Shown piece by piece: positions 32,846 to 43,689 of a stretch of 64,000 nt of DNA. The stretch spans positions 310,001 through 374,000 of the forward strand of contig JAQZBR010000002.1 of NCBI GenBank assembly GCA_029237775.1, in the 5' to 3' direction. This DNA is from Bacteroidota bacterium (GTDB lineage Bacteria; Bacteroidota; Bacteroidia; 2-12-FULL-35-15). Within the stretch, counting starts at the first letter, position 1. Every line of letters begins with the position of its first letter. A model generated the notes under the pieces. That model had not been told where the DNA came from. It saw only the letters and a list, made by a program, of their open reading frames with translations, and made no database searches. The position numbers were made by a program, and so were the translations under genes.

Positions 32846-35383
32846 TTATTGATCTTCTTTCTTAGATTTTTTAGCCTTTGGTTCTTTCGGCTTGCTGATC
32901 TTGATGAGGATCTCTTGTTTCTCTTTATCGAAATTGACTTCGATCACATCTCCTTCAGTTAAGCTGGATTTGATGATCTCTTCAGCCAACGGATCTTCAA
33001 GATACTTCTGGATCGCGCGTTTTAAAGGACGGGCACCGAACTGAACGTCATAACCTTTTTCAGAAATAAAATCTTTAGCATCGTCTGAAACTCTGATCTG
33101 ATAACCAAGTCCATTGATACGGCCATATAAGCTGTTCAATTCGATATCAATGATCTTGTGAATATCTTCACGTGATAAAGAGTTGAACATCACAACGTCA
33201 TCGATACGGTTTAAGAACTCAGGAGCAAACGCTTTTTTCAAAGCTCCTTCAATAACACCTTTAGCGTGATCTTCTTCGTTTTCTTTCTTGGTAGAGGTTG
33301 TGAAACCAACACCTTGTCCGAAATCTTTCAGCTGACGGGCACCAATATTCGATGTCATGATAATGATCGTATTCTTAAAATCGATCTTACGGCCTAAGCT
33401 GTCTGTCATCTGTCCGTCATCCAGCGCTTGTAATAACAAGTTGAATACATCCGGATGCGCTTTCTCGATCTCATCTAAAAGAACTACTGAATATGGACGT
33501 CTGCGAACCTTTTCAGTCAACTGACCACCTTCTTCATAACCCACGTATCCCGGAGGCGCTCCCACTAAACGGGAAACCGCAAATTTCTCCATGTACTCAC
33601 TCATATCTATGCGGATAAGAGCGTCATCATTGTCAAATAAATATTTAGAAAGGATCTTCGCTAATTGCGTCTTACCGACACCTGTCGGACCAAGGAAAAT
33701 AAACGAACCAATTGGTTTGTTAGGATCTTTTAACCCGGCACGGTTACGCTGAATCGCTTTTACCACTTTTTTAACCGCATCATCCTGGCCGATCACTTTA
33801 CCTTTCAGCTCATCAGCCATTTTCATCAGCTTGTCGCCTTCGTTCTGAGCAACACGCTGAACAGGAACACCTGTCATCATCGCTACGACTTCAGCAACAT
33901 TATCTTCGCTTACTGTTTCGCGGTGAGTTTTGCTTTCTTCTTCCCACGCTTTTTTAGCTGTTTCCAACTGCTCTAATAAAGTACGTTCAGTATCACGTAA
34001 ACGTGCTGCTTCTTCATACTTCTGAGAGCGGACAACCTTATTCTTTTCTTCTTTTATTTCTTCAAGCTTTTTCTCAATATCAACGATCGTTTTAGGAACA
34101 TTGATATTGGTGATGTGAACACGTGATCCAGCTTCATCAAGAGCATCAATCGCTTTGTCGGGCAAGTGACGATCAGTGATATAACGTGAAGTAAGCGACA
34201 CACAAGCTTTGATAGCTTCGTCCGTATATGTCACATTGTGGTGATCTTCGTATTTAGATTTAATGTTGTTAAGTATCTGTAATGTTTCTTCCTGAGTTGC
34301 AGGCTCAACAATTACTTTCTGGAAACGTCTTTCGAGCGCACCGTCTTTTTCAATGTACTGGCGGTACTCATCAAGAGTAGTAGCACCGATACATTGGATT
34401 TCTCCACGAGCTAATGCAGGCTTGAACATATTTGAAGCATCAAGCGAGCCTGAAGCCCCACCCGCACCAATAATAGTATGGATCTCATCTATGAAAAGGA
34501 TCACATCCGGAGATTTTTCCAATTCATTCATAACAGCTTTCATACGTTCCTCAAATTGTCCACGGTATTTTGTACCTGCAACGAGAGAGGCTAAGTCAAG
34601 AGTAACCACGCGTTTGTTAAACAATACACGGGAAACTTTACGCTGAACGATACGAAGGGCTAAACCTTCTGCGATAGCAGATTTACCAACACCGGGTTCA
34701 CCGATAAGGATAGGATTATTTTTCTTTCTACGTGAAAGGATCTGTGATACACGCTCAATTTCTTTTTCACGTCCTACAATAGGATCGAGTTTTCCATCTT
34801 CAGCAGCCTTTGTTAAGTCGCGGCCGAAATTATCAAGAACGGGCGTTTTTGATTTGCTGTCAACAGGCTTCTTAGTGCTGCTTGCGCTGAAGCTGTCATC
34901 ATCGGAATCATCATCAGGAGGAGTTCCGGGGAATTCAGCTTTAGGATCGGATTTAGAAAGTTCAAGCTCACGTTTAATTACATCGTAATCGATGTTAAAT
35001 TTATGAAGCGCTTTGGTGGCAACGTTATCTTCATCCTTCAAAATAGAAAGGATAAGATGTTCCGTACCAATAACGGGGCTTTTAAATAGTTTTGCTTCAA
35101 GATAAGTTATCTTTAAAGCTCTTTCGGCTTGTTTCATTAAAGGAATATTGGCCAGATTGTTCACCTTGTGAGTACCCGTTCCAATAGCATCTTCTACAGT
35201 CTTCCGAAGCTCCACCAGATCGGTACCGATAGCTTTCAAAAGCTGGATAGCAGTACCTTCGCCTTCGCGAATGATTCCGAGTAATAAGTGTTCAGTACCG
35301 ATATAATTATGACCTAAACGTAAGGCCTCTTCACGGCTATACGTGATAACATCTTTAACTCTCGGTGAAAATTTTGCTTCCAT
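32846..35383 (-). CDS. clpC: ATP-dependent Clp protease ATP-binding subunit ClpC
   Basis: 845-aa Hsp100 unfoldase that works with ClpP. Domains: N-terminal Clp_N double repeat (1-145), a serine/acidic linker, AAA module 1 with Walker [10 protein letters not shown], a middle UVR-like stretch [26 protein letters not shown] that marks ClpC rather than ClpA or ClpB, then AAA module 2 with Walker [13 protein letters not shown] and the D2-small domain. Sensor and arginine finger motifs ([20 protein letters not shown]) are intact. The tail is a basic [10 protein letters not shown]. The gene is divergent from gyrA across a 334-base spacer. Confidence 0.97.
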   Translation of the reverse strand: MEAKFSPRVKDVITYSREEALRLGHNYIGTEHLLLGIIREGEGTAIQLLKAIGTDLVELRKTVEDAIGTGTHKVNNLANIPLMKQAERALKITYLEAKLFKSPVIGTEHLILSILKDEDNVATKALHKFNIDYDVIKRELELSKSDPKAEFPGTPPDDDSDDDSFSASSTKKPVDSKSKTPVLDNFGRDLTKAAEDGKLDPIVGREKEIERVSQILSRRKKNNPILIGEPGVGKSAIAEGLALRIVQRKVSRVLFNKRVVTLDLASLVAGTKYRGQFEERMKAVMNELEKSPDVILFIDEIHTIIGAGGASGSLDASNMFKPALARGEIQCIGATTLDEYRQYIEKDGALERRFQKVIVEPATQEETLQILNNIKSKYEDHHNVTYTDEAIKACVSLTSRYITDRHLPDKAIDALDEAGSRVHITNINVPKTIVDIEKKLEEIKEEKNKVVRSQKYEEAARLRDTERTLLEQLETAKKAWEEESKTHRETVSEDNVAEVVAMMTGVPVQRVAQNEGDKLMKMADELKGKVIGQDDAVKKVVKAIQRNRAGLKDPNKPIGSFIFLGPTGVGKTQLAKILSKYLFDNDDALIRIDMSEYMEKFAVSRLVGAPPGYVGYEEGGQLTEKVRRRPYSVVLLDEIEKAHPDVFNLLLQALDDGQMTDSLGRKIDFKNTIIIMTSNIGARQLKDFGQGVGFTTSTKKENEEDHAKGVIEGALKKAFAPEFLNRIDDVVMFNSLSREDIHKIIDIELNSLYGRINGLGYQIRVSDDAKDFISEKGYDVQFGARPLKRAIQKYLEDPLAEEIIKSSLTEGDVIEVNFDKEKQEILIKISKPKEPKAKKSKKEDQ

Positions 35384-35717
35384 AATTGGGCTTTGTCTTT
35401 AATTTAAATTATAAAACGTCTAACAAACTTAAGAGTTTCAAATGCTATCAAAAATAACGTTTTTAACGTCAAAATCAAAAGTACTTTCTGAAATCGATGC
35501 CTGCGGTATATTGCCTTTCTTTTTATCAACAAACAAACTGTTAATATGTTGATAATTTAAGGGCGAAAAACAAGCTGAAACTGTATTCAAATGAGTATTT
35601 TCGAACTCCTAAATTTACACTTACAGAATAACAACTATTGTGCTAAATTATTTATATGCCAATTATTCTGAAAAACGCATGAACCTTACTATATAACACG
35701 TAAAAGAAATAGAAATT
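35384..35717. other. 334-base divergent spacer between clpC and gyrA
   Basis: AT-rich region with no open reading frame on either strand that I trust. It holds an inverted pair TTATCAACA (35523-35531) and TGTTGATAA (35547-35555) with a 15-base spacer. The promoters of clpC and gyrA must lie here; no clear TAnnTTTG box is visible for gyrA. TTATCAACA differs from the DnaA box TTATCCACA by one base, so a DnaA site is conceivable. Confidence 0.6.
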
Positions 35718-38315
35718 ATGGCAGACGGAGAAAAAATTATTCTTATCAATATCGAGGAAGAAATGAAATCGGCATACATCGACTATTCTATGTCGGTTAT
35801 CGTTTCGCGCGCCCTTCCTGACGTTCGGGACGGTTTGAAGCCGGTTCACCGCAGGGTGCTTTACGGAATGCTTGATCTTGGCGTTTTGTCAAATCGTCCG
35901 CATAAAAAGTCAGCTCGTATCGTAGGAGAGGTGTTGGGGAAATATCACCCGCATGGCGATTCATCTGTATATGATACGATGGTCCGTATGGCGCAGGATT
36001 GGAGCTTACGTTACCCTTTGGTTGACGGCCAAGGTAACTTTGGTTCTGTTGATGGTGATAGTCCGGCTGCCATGCGTTATACCGAGGCACGTTTGAAGAA
36101 GATCGCAGAAGAAATGCTTGCAGATATTGAGAAGGACACAGTTGACTTCCGACCTAACTTTGATGACAGCTTGACTGAACCAACGGTTCTTCCTGCTAAA
36201 TTCCCTAATTTATTAGTAAACGGTGCATCCGGAATTGCCGTGGGTATGGCTACGAATATGCCTCCTCACAATCTGACTGAGATCCTCAATGCTACAGTTG
36301 CTTATATTGATAACAGAGATATTGATATTGCAGGCTTGATGCAATACGTAAAGGCTCCGGATTTCCCTACCGGAGGCATAATCTATGGTTACGAAGGTGT
36401 TAAAGATGCCTTCCATACAGGCCGCGGACGTATCATAATGCGCGCTAAAACAAATGTTGAGATCGCAGATAATGGGCGTGAGCGCATTATCGTAAACGAA
36501 ATTCCGTATCAGATCAATAAAGCGGAGATGATCCGCAAGACTGCTGATCTGATCAATGATAAGAAGATTGAAGGTATTTCTGATATCCGTGATGAGTCGG
36601 ACAGAGACGGGATGCGTATCGTTTACGAAATTAAACGCGATGCGATTACGAATGTAGTGTTGAATAATCTTTTTAAATACACCGAACTGCAGACATCTTT
36701 CAGTGTAAATAATATTGCTCTGGTTGGCGGCCGTCCAATGATGCTGAACCTGAAAGACATGATCGTTCACTTCGTTGATCACCGTCATGAGGTTATTGTC
36801 CGCAGAACAAAATACGAATTAGCACAAGCTGAAAAGCGTGCTCATATCCTGGAAGGTTATCTGATCGCGTTAGATCACCTGGACGAAGTAATTAAGCTTA
36901 TTCGTGAATCTGCTACACCGGGAGAAGCTCAGGATGGATTGATGCAAAATTTCGGATTAAGTGAGATTCAAGCTAAAGCAATTCTTGAGATGAGGCTACG
37001 TGTACTCACTGGCCTTGAGAGAGATAAGATAAAAGCAGAGTACGATGAATTGATGAAATTGATCACCCATTTACGTGCAGTTTTAGCTGACGAAGGATTA
37101 CGTATGCAGATCATTAAAGATGAATTGGCGGAGATAAAAGAGAAGTACGGGGATGAGCGTAAATCGGAGATCGTTTATGCGGCAGGAGATTTCAGGGTAG
37201 AAGATATGATCGCTGATGAGGACGTTGTGATCACTATTTCCCATATGGGTTATATCAAGCGTACAATGCTGAGCGAATACCGCACACAGGCGCGCGGAGG
37301 TAAAGGCGCAAAAGGAAGCAATACACGTGATGAAGACTTTATCGAACATTTATTCACCGCGTCCACACATAATTATCTGTTATTATTTACGGAACAGGGT
37401 CGTTGCTTCTGGATGCGTGCATTTGAGGTTCCGGAAGGAAACCGTCAATCGAAAGGACGCGCTATCCAGAACCTGATCAATATCCCAAGCGATGATAAAG
37501 TCAAGGCATTCATTAACGTGAAGAACCTTGCTGATGAAGATTATATCAACAATAACTTCATCATCATGTGTACGAAGAATGGAATCATCAAGAAAACAAC
37601 GCTTGAGGCTTATTCAAGACCGCGTCAGAATGGTATTAACGCGATCACGGTGCGTGATGGAGATACTTTACTTGAGGTGTTATTGACCAACGGAACCAAC
37701 GAGATCATGCTGGCTTCAAAAGCAGGTAAGGTTGTTCGTTTCAACGAGTCTGCCGTGCGCCCAATGGGCCGTAATGCTTCGGGAGTAAGAGGAATTAACC
37801 TTGGAGACGAAAACGACAATGAAGTGATCGGAATGATTGCGATGCCGGATAAGGAAAGCGATGTAATGGTGGTTTCTGAAAAAGGATACGGTAAGCGTTC
37901 AGATATTGAAGAATATCGGGTTACAAACCGTGGTGGGAAAGGTGTAAAAACTATCAATATCACAGACAAGACAGGAACTCTCATCGCGATCAAAGATGTA
38001 ACCGATAAGAATGACCTGATGATCATCAACAGATCAGGAATCATTATCCGATTATCTGTAGCTGATCTTCGAGTGATCGGAAGAGCGACTCAGGGAGTGA
38101 GATTGATCAATCTGAAGGAGACTGATTCGATAGCTGCTGTAACAAAAGTTGATATCGATGAGACTGTGGAAGAGATCGAGAATGCAGCAACTGCTGAAAA
38201 TCCGGAGAACACAGAAAATTCAACAGAGCCTTATGAAAATAACGATGGTGGCGCGTCTGATAATACAGAAACCAACGATGGCAAGGATGTTGATTCCGCG
38301 CCTGAAAATATTTAA
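35718..38315 (+). CDS. gyrA: DNA gyrase subunit A
   Basis: 865-aa A subunit of type IIA topoisomerase, which breaks and rejoins DNA to introduce negative supercoils. The quinolone-determining region [17 protein letters not shown] precedes the catalytic tyrosine in AMRYTEARL (about residue 121). The coiled tower and the C-terminal wrapping domain follow; the GyrA box is QARGGKG near 523, a variant of QRRGGKG, which supports gyrase over topoisomerase IV. The C-terminus has an acidic, asparagine-rich tail ([16 protein letters not shown]). A TPR protein gene follows 12 bases downstream. Confidence 0.96.
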   Translation: MADGEKIILINIEEEMKSAYIDYSMSVIVSRALPDVRDGLKPVHRRVLYGMLDLGVLSNRPHKKSARIVGEVLGKYHPHGDSSVYDTMVRMAQDWSLRYPLVDGQGNFGSVDGDSPAAMRYTEARLKKIAEEMLADIEKDTVDFRPNFDDSLTEPTVLPAKFPNLLVNGASGIAVGMATNMPPHNLTEILNATVAYIDNRDIDIAGLMQYVKAPDFPTGGIIYGYEGVKDAFHTGRGRIIMRAKTNVEIADNGRERIIVNEIPYQINKAEMIRKTADLINDKKIEGISDIRDESDRDGMRIVYEIKRDAITNVVLNNLFKYTELQTSFSVNNIALVGGRPMMLNLKDMIVHFVDHRHEVIVRRTKYELAQAEKRAHILEGYLIALDHLDEVIKLIRESATPGEAQDGLMQNFGLSEIQAKAILEMRLRVLTGLERDKIKAEYDELMKLITHLRAVLADEGLRMQIIKDELAEIKEKYGDERKSEIVYAAGDFRVEDMIADEDVVITISHMGYIKRTMLSEYRTQARGGKGAKGSNTRDEDFIEHLFTASTHNYLLLFTEQGRCFWMRAFEVPEGNRQSKGRAIQNLINIPSDDKVKAFINVKNLADEDYINNNFIIMCTKNGIIKKTTLEAYSRPRQNGINAITVRDGDTLLEVLLTNGTNEIMLASKAGKVVRFNESAVRPMGRNASGVRGINLGDENDNEVIGMIAMPDKESDVMVVSEKGYGKRSDIEEYRVTNRGGKGVKTINITDKTGTLIAIKDVTDKNDLMIINRSGIIIRLSVADLRVIGRATQGVRLINLKETDSIAAVTKVDIDETVEEIENAATAENPENTENSTEPYENNDGGASDNTETNDGKDVDSAPENI

Positions 38316-38327
38316 AACCAATCCTTT

Positions 38328-39581
38328 ATGAAAAGAATAATTTTAATTATCGCTGCATCCGTATCTATTATTAGTGCAAATGCCCAATCTGCCAAGGTTG
38401 TTTCAGCCTGGAAATATCTTAAAGATTATAACGATACTCAGGATGCTGACTATCTTACAAAAGCTAAGGAAGCGATCGATCTTGCTTCTGAAAACCCCGA
38501 CACTAAGGAACAGGCTAAAACTCAGGTTTATCGCGGGCAGATCTACGTAAATCTGTTCCAGAAGAGTTTGAAGGCGGAAACTGCAAAGGCGACCGATCCG
38601 GATCCTAAGAAAAAAGAGACTGCCGCATTTCAGGCTGTTTCTGCTCAGGATCTTTACACCGCTTATGATGCGTTCGCGAAAGCAAAAACCCTTGATACCA
38701 AAGGCAATTACACCTCTGAGATCAACAAAGGAATCAGCGATGTATCCATTTACATTTCAAACAAAGCGGTTTACGATTACAACGCAAAGAATTATGGAGC
38801 GGCATTACAGTCTTTCGAAAAAGCTTTTGCGATCAGCGGATCGAAAGACACTGCAACTTTGAATAATCTTGCGATCACATCGGAACGTGCCGGAGATTAT
38901 GAAAAAGCCAAGCAGTACTATCAGAAAATGATCGACATGAAAGTAGGTAGAGCTGCCACTTATACACAATTAATGGGTGTTTATACAATGCTTAAAGACA
39001 CCGTAGGTGGTTTTGAAGTTCTGAAAAAAGGCCGTATAGCTTATCCAAACGATATTAACCTGTTGCTGAACGAGACGGATTTTTACATCAAAGCAAATAA
39101 AAGCTCTGAAGCATTAGCAAATCTTAACCAGGCTATCCAGGCAAAACCTAATGATCACATTCTGTATTTTGCACGTGGTAACATGTATGACAATCTTTCA
39201 AACCCAAAAGATCCGAAAGGAAAAGAATTAGAGAAGCCGAAAGATGCTGATGAAAAAATGAAGCTGGCTGAAGCTGATTACAAGAAAGCTCTGGAAATAA
39301 AGCCGGATTATTTTGATGCACTCTACAACCTTGGCGCCCTTTACTATAATAACGGGGTAAATTTGGGAAATAAAGCCAATACTATCACTGACCAAAAGAA
39401 ATACGAGGCAGAAATAACCCATGCAAATGATGAGTTTAACAAGGCTGTCCCTATCCTTGAAAAAGCCTTATCCATAAATGGCAAGGACAGAGCGACAATG
39501 ACTGCTTTAAAAAACATTTATTATCGTCTCCAGATGAAAGAAAAAGGTGACGCAATGAAGGAAAAGCTTAAAGGAAATTAA
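38328..39581 (+). CDS. Exported TPR repeat protein (417 aa)
   Basis: Signal peptide (IILIIAASVSIISANAQS) followed by TPR-like helices. Clear units are AVYDYNAKNYGAALQSFEKAFAIS, AITSERAGDYEKAKQYYQKMID and AEADYKKALEIKPDYFDALYNLGALYYNNG. It would lie in the periplasm or at a membrane surface. Frequent downstream neighbour of gyrA in Bacteroidota by my recollection; no function is assigned. A strong terminator ends the transcript. Confidence 0.86.
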   Translation: MKRIILIIAASVSIISANAQSAKVVSAWKYLKDYNDTQDADYLTKAKEAIDLASENPDTKEQAKTQVYRGQIYVNLFQKSLKAETAKATDPDPKKKETAAFQAVSAQDLYTAYDAFAKAKTLDTKGNYTSEINKGISDVSIYISNKAVYDYNAKNYGAALQSFEKAFAISGSKDTATLNNLAITSERAGDYEKAKQYYQKMIDMKVGRAATYTQLMGVYTMLKDTVGGFEVLKKGRIAYPNDINLLLNETDFYIKANKSSEALANLNQAIQAKPNDHILYFARGNMYDNLSNPKDPKGKELEKPKDADEKMKLAEADYKKALEIKPDYFDALYNLGALYYNNGVNLGNKANTITDQKKYEAEITHANDEFNKAVPILEKALSINGKDRATMTALKNIYYRLQMKEKGDAMKEKLKGN

Positions 39582-39597
39582 TTTTGCTTATATCAGG

Positions 39598-39633
39598 AAA
39601 CGGAGAACAGGAATGTTCTCCGTTTTTGTTTTT
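39598..39633 (+). terminator. Rho-independent terminator after the gyrA-TPR unit
   Basis: AAACGGAGAAC and GTTCTCCGTTT form an 11-bp stem with a 6-base loop and a following T-rich run. Confidence 0.94.
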
Positions 39634-39742
39634 ACCTCCTTGGCTATTAAAATCTCCCGAATAGCAACGTTTAGCTGCCTATTCACGATAATACTCCGAT
39701 AGGTCCTACTTCTGGTATAAATTTGTACAAATAAAATTCAAA

Positions 39743-39907
39743 ATGAATAACTCTTCACACACATATCATACGAATACGGGCAATACTGAGAAGTATTGTC
39801 GCCATCCATTTCTTAGAGAAGGGCTGCGTGGAGAAAAGGTCTGTGTTAATTGCGGAAGAACGGTTTATTCAGGACAAACTAAAGGAAATAAAGAACTTCC
39901 AAAATAG
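39743..39907 (+). CDS. Small zinc-ribbon-like protein, 54 aa (not in the ORF track)
   Basis: This short frame starts at ATG 39743 and ends at TAG 39907. Translation gives an N-terminal polar stretch (MNNSSHTYHTNTGNTEK) followed by YCRHPF and later VCVNCGRTVYSG. The C-x2-H and C-x2-C spacing suggests a one-zinc ribbon, and the second half resembles rubredoxin-like or zinc-ribbon knuckles. It ends nine bases before the receiver gene, so the two are probably cotranscribed. Function unknown. Confidence 0.65.
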   Translation: MNNSSHTYHTNTGNTEKYCRHPFLREGLRGEKVCVNCGRTVYSGQTKGNKELPK

Positions 39908-39916
39908 CGGAATTGT

Positions 39917-40375
39917 ATGAAGAGGCTTTCAGGAAAAATAATTTTGGTTGATGATCATCATTTTGAAAAGGACTTTCTTAAAATGGCCCTGGAGGAATTG
40001 TCAATACATGTAGATCTTGAATTTTTCAGCAACGCTGAATCTGCACTTGATTTTTTAAGGCAAACCAGGGAGAATATTTTCCTGATCATTTCGGATATGA
40101 ATATGCCGGGCTTGAACGGTTTGGATTTTAAAAGAACAATTGATGGAGACAAAGCTCTCCGGATAAAATCTGTCCCGTTTATCTTTTCAAGTTCAGGTGC
40201 AACCAAGCGACAATTAGAAGAGGCGTATGATTACAGATTGCAGGGTTATTTTATAAAGCCTCAAGATGTAAAAGACATGGCTAAACAGCTCGAGTTAATT
40301 ATTAATTATTGGATTGTAAGTATTCGGCCTGATACTGAAGAGTTGGGAGATCAGAAGAGTGTATATAAACTTTAG
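39917..40375 (+). CDS. Single-domain response regulator
   Basis: 152-aa receiver without an output domain. Acidic pocket VDDHH, phosphoacceptor in IISDMNMPGLNG, the Thr/Ser position in FSSSGAT, and the conserved lysine in YFIKPQ are all present, so it can be phosphorylated. No kinase is adjacent; the orphan HisKA_2 kinase at 9.1-10.4 kb is too far away to pair with by position alone. Such stand-alone receivers work through protein contacts. Confidence 0.9.
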   Translation: MKRLSGKIILVDDHHFEKDFLKMALEELSIHVDLEFFSNAESALDFLRQTRENIFLIISDMNMPGLNGLDFKRTIDGDKALRIKSVPFIFSSSGATKRQLEEAYDYRLQGYFIKPQDVKDMAKQLELIINYWIVSIRPDTEELGDQKSVYKL

Positions 40376-40501
40376 AGACTAAAACACTTCTTTTAACTTA
40401 GCGGGGAGGGATAACTGAATTGCTTGCACAACAGAACATATTGAGATACAGCGTGTGGCTATTTAACATAATATTAATTATAAGACAATAACTATAATCA
40501 A

Positions 40502-40533
40502 AGTATAGGTTACTTCGTAGTAATTACTATACT
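40502..40533 (-). terminator. Possible terminator hairpin after the receiver-like gene
   Basis: AGTATAGgTTAC and GTAAtTACTATACT form an imperfect hairpin that abuts the stop codon at 40532. The following T-run is short. It could also be part of a regulatory site. Confidence 0.4.
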
Positions 40534-40945
40534 ATACCAATTCTACCGTCTCAAACCAGTATTTAATGAAATTCATGATCTTCTTATTCGTTTCCGATTC
40601 CGTATCAGGTTTCTGAATAAATGAACTTGCTCCCAACTCATAACATTCCCTGATCATTTTCGGATCTTTACTTTCGCTTAGAATCACTACCGGAATATGA
40701 TTCCATTTAGTCGCGCTCTTCAAAGATTTTAAAATGCCCGATGCATTTAAAGGAACTGCATGCATGTTCAGCAAAATCAATGAGGGTAACTTCGTTCTAT
40801 CCGTGTTTTCCATAAAATCGAAAAATTCACCGCTGGTTGAGACAAATTTCACATCCGCATCGAATTTATGCTCCTCAAAATAAACTTTTGTTATAAAACG
40901 ATCCGCATCATCCGGCTCGAGCATTAATATGGTTGGCTTATTCAT
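40532..40945 (-). CDS. Degenerate receiver domain protein (Asp to Asn at the phospho-site)
   Basis: 137 aa from the internal ATG at 40945; the longer frame to 40990 would overlap the helicase stop and begins with a non-conserved stretch. The fold is a CheY-like receiver (TILMLEPDDADRF... PVVILSESKD... SSFIQKPD), but the site that should be LLDLNMP reads LLNMHAVP with Asn60 in place of aspartate. The usual acidic pair is also altered (EPDD). Phosphorylation by the normal route is therefore unlikely. It lies 16 bases after the DEAH helicase stop and appears to be the third gene of that operon. Confidence 0.85.
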   Translation of the reverse strand: MNKPTILMLEPDDADRFITKVYFEEHKFDADVKFVSTSGEFFDFMENTDRTKLPSLILLNMHAVPLNASGILKSLKSATKWNHIPVVILSESKDPKMIRECYELGASSFIQKPDTESETNKKIMNFIKYWFETVELV

Positions 40946-40961
40946 GATTATAATTTTAGAC

Positions 40962-42542
40962 TTAATTAAATTCCTGATCATTAGAAACATTCGTATCCTG
41001 CGCAGCTAAAAACTTTTTGCTCAGATTGCTGCTCAACTGTTTCTGATATTCATCCTGAAGCCATTTCAGATAATTATCGGTACTCTTAGCAATGCAATAT
41101 GAATACTTTTTAATCCTGTACCGGATATCTTCTTCCAACAGCCTTACAAGCTCCTGGGCTTCATCAAAATTTTCGCTGTTCTCAAAAATGATCCGTGAAT
41201 GCTGATTTATAGAACGTTCCAAAGCAATTTTCGGGCGTAATCCTTCTTTCGCTACACGCTCATATTCATCCTTCATACTAAAATCAATATCTTCTGATTT
41301 ACTGAATCTCGCTCTTAAAGCTGCCGGCATTTTATACGCCAGCTGACGTTCAATCTCCTGATCACTTCTCAGATTTTCCAGGTACATATCCGGAGAACGA
41401 AATATCTCATGCCAATTGACGAAAGAATCCCACAGCCCGAAACGGGCAGCATTATTCCCAAGGTCGATTACAGTAAATGTACTTTTATTAGGCAAAACAC
41501 GAGAGCCACGACCAATCATCTGATGATACAGTGTTAAGGATTTTGTCGCTCTGTTAAGGATTATCGTTTCAACAGTCGGCTCATCAAATCCCGTTGTAAG
41601 GATTCCCACCGAAGTTAATATCGCATCGGGTTTGGTTTTAAACCACGTAAGAATTGCTTTTCGCTCCTGCTCACTGTTCGTATTGTCGAGGTGTCTGATA
41701 TCGTATCCTGCATTTTTGAAGAGCAGCTCCACATGCTTGGAAGTATTGATCCCGTTGTTAAAGATCAATGTCTTTTTCCCCTTCGATTGCTCTTCATACG
41801 CAGCAACAAGCTTCTCCTGCATCAGGCTGTTCGTATATAGCCGGTCGGAAGAGCTTACCGTATAATCACCATCGATCCCGACTTTTAATGATCCCAGGTT
41901 CACATCATAAGAGTATGTCGTTGCCTTTGACAAAAATCCTTTTTCTATTAATTCCGGAATTGAATGCCCAACGATCAGCTCATTATAAGTCTCCTTCATA
42001 GGAAGTTTTATATTGGAGCTTAAAGGAGTTGCAGTAACACCGAGGATCACACTCTTTTCTAAGAATTTAAACAGTTTCTTAAATGAATTGAAGTGCGCCT
42101 CATCAATAATCACCAATCCTACATTCTCCACTTCCAGCTTTTCATCCTGCAGCCTGTTGTTCAGCGTTTCAACCATCGCGACAAAACACATATATTCCTC
42201 CTGGTCCGGCAATGTTTTTACCTTGCTGTCGATGATCTTATTCTTAACGCCAAACTCGTTCAGCATGTCGGAAGTCTGCGCACAAAGCTCGATACGATGC
42301 GTCAGAATCAATACCTTTTTCCCACTCTCCTTAATATATCTTTTCGCGATCTCTGAAAAGATCACGGTTTTCCCCCCGCCTGTCGGCAGCTGAAAAAGCA
42401 AATTGTATTTCTCCGTGTGATTATTAAGGCAATTGAAGATCCTGTTTATGGCTTCCTGCTGGTAGTCATAAAGCTGTTTCCCGATCTTCTTTTCTTCAAT
42501 ATCGACAGGCTCTGGAGTTATATTTGGTTCATCTAACTCCAT
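40962..42542 (-). CDS. DEAD/DEAH-box helicase (SSL2/RadD-like)
   Basis: 526-aa superfamily 2 helicase. Q-motif and Walker A QLPTGGGKTVIFSEIAK, motif Ia LTHRIELCAQ, Walker B VIIDEAHFNSF, motif III GVTATP and C-terminal motifs VGILTTGFDEP and MIGRGSRVLPNKSTFTVIDLG are visible. The C-terminal 120 residues are helical and charged. The closest type is the RadD/YejH-like group, linked to DNA repair in Escherichia coli, but this assignment is inferred. It overlaps the preceding DEAD helicase stop by one base (TAATG). Confidence 0.88.
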   Translation of the reverse strand: MELDEPNITPEPVDIEEKKIGKQLYDYQQEAINRIFNCLNNHTEKYNLLFQLPTGGGKTVIFSEIAKRYIKESGKKVLILTHRIELCAQTSDMLNEFGVKNKIIDSKVKTLPDQEEYMCFVAMVETLNNRLQDEKLEVENVGLVIIDEAHFNSFKKLFKFLEKSVILGVTATPLSSNIKLPMKETYNELIVGHSIPELIEKGFLSKATTYSYDVNLGSLKVGIDGDYTVSSSDRLYTNSLMQEKLVAAYEEQSKGKKTLIFNNGINTSKHVELLFKNAGYDIRHLDNTNSEQERKAILTWFKTKPDAILTSVGILTTGFDEPTVETIILNRATKSLTLYHQMIGRGSRVLPNKSTFTVIDLGNNAARFGLWDSFVNWHEIFRSPDMYLENLRSDQEIERQLAYKMPAALRARFSKSEDIDFSMKDEYERVAKEGLRPKIALERSINQHSRIIFENSENFDEAQELVRLLEEDIRYRIKKYSYCIAKSTDNYLKWLQDEYQKQLSSNLSKKFLAAQDTNVSNDQEFN

Positions 42543-43666
42543 TAAGCTCTGCGGATCTTTTGTATTGATATTTTAAGTTCACTCTCGATTGTCTTCAATC
42601 GCTTCATTTCAGTGCTTGTCACTAAGCTTATCGAAAGCCCTTTCTTTCCCGCACGTCCTGTTCGTCCGCTTCGGTGAGTATAATACTCAAGCTGATCGGG
42701 CAGCTGATAATGGATCACATACTGCAGATCCGTAATGTCTAATCCCCGTGCAGCCATATCAGTCGCAACAAGGATCTGAACTTTCTCATTCTTGAATGCA
42801 CGCAAAACTTTCTCACGATCGCGCTGTTGGAGATCACCATGAATTGCTTCAGCTGAATAATTGCGGGCAATCAGTTGTTTTGAAAGTGACTGAGTGCCAT
42901 CCTTCGTTTTGCAAAATACGATTCCTCTGCCTTTTCCCTGCGTTCTTAAAAACTCCAAAAGGGTTGTCAGCTTGTCTTTTGCATCTATACATTGAACGTA
43001 CTGATGTTCAATATCACGATTCACCACATTTTTAATGTCCACCTGAACCTTATAAGCATCCTCTTCCATATAAGAATGAATGATGCGGTCAAGCGATTCC
43101 GGAATGGTAGCTGAGAACAACCAGATCTGACGCTGTCCGTTGGTTTGTTTCAACACAGTGTCAATGCTGTCCTTAAAACCCATACTCAGCATTTCATCTG
43201 CCTCATCAAGAACAATGGTTTTAATATCAGTCAAACTGAGCGCTTTTCTTTCCAATAGGTCGATCAACCTTCCCGGAGTAGCAACAACAATATGTGTAGG
43301 CCGACTTAAATTCTTTGTCTGGATCTCAATAGGCTCACCGCCATATACTGATTCAATGAAAATTCTTGATGGATTATATCGCGCAACGCGGAATAATTGT
43401 TTTGCAATTTGCTGCGCAAGTTCGCGTGTCGGACAAAGCACAAGCGCCTGCACTTTGCTGTTATTCGTGTCGATCTTCTGTAATAACGGAAGTCCGAACG
43501 CCATCGTTTTACCGGTACCGGTCTGCGCCTGGCCAATAAAATCAAAGCCTTCCTTCAATAAATAAGGAATCGATTTTCTCTGGATCTCTGTAGGGTCAAA
43601 GATGTTGTTTTCTACCAGTCCTTTGATCAGAGCATCTGTAACACCTAATTCGGTAAATGTTTGCAA
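42542..43666 (-). CDS. DEAD-box RNA helicase, short form
   Basis: 374-aa two-lobe DEAD-box RNA helicase with no long tail. Q-motif FTELGVTDALIKGLVENNIFDPTEIQRKSIP, Walker A AQTGTGKTMAFGLPLL, PTRELAQQ, the DEAD box VLDEADEMLSMGF, SAT motif LFSATIP and motif VI HRSGRTGRAGKKG are all present. It likely unwinds rRNA or mRNA structures. It is first in an operon with the DEAH helicase and the degenerate receiver. TATCTTTG on the minus strand (43690-43697) lies 23 bases upstream. Confidence 0.93.
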   Translation of the reverse strand: MQTFTELGVTDALIKGLVENNIFDPTEIQRKSIPYLLKEGFDFIGQAQTGTGKTMAFGLPLLQKIDTNNSKVQALVLCPTRELAQQIAKQLFRVARYNPSRIFIESVYGGEPIEIQTKNLSRPTHIVVATPGRLIDLLERKALSLTDIKTIVLDEADEMLSMGFKDSIDTVLKQTNGQRQIWLFSATIPESLDRIIHSYMEEDAYKVQVDIKNVVNRDIEHQYVQCIDAKDKLTTLLEFLRTQGKGRGIVFCKTKDGTQSLSKQLIARNYSAEAIHGDLQQRDREKVLRAFKNEKVQILVATDMAARGLDITDLQYVIHYQLPDQLEYYTHRSGRTGRAGKKGLSISLVTSTEMKRLKTIESELKISIQKIRRA

Positions 43667-43689
43667 ACTAATTTAATTTTAATGATTTG

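Noticed and set aside
35523-35555. Replication origin
   Set aside because: Only two DnaA-like words, no dnaA or dnaN nearby, so an origin is not supported.
36213-36788. 191-aa minus-strand ORF inside gyrA
   Set aside because: It is the reverse of a long, well-conserved gyrA region with no family of its own.
40946-40990. Longer start for the degenerate receiver
   Set aside because: The extra 15 residues overlap the helicase stop and do not fit a receiver N-terminus.
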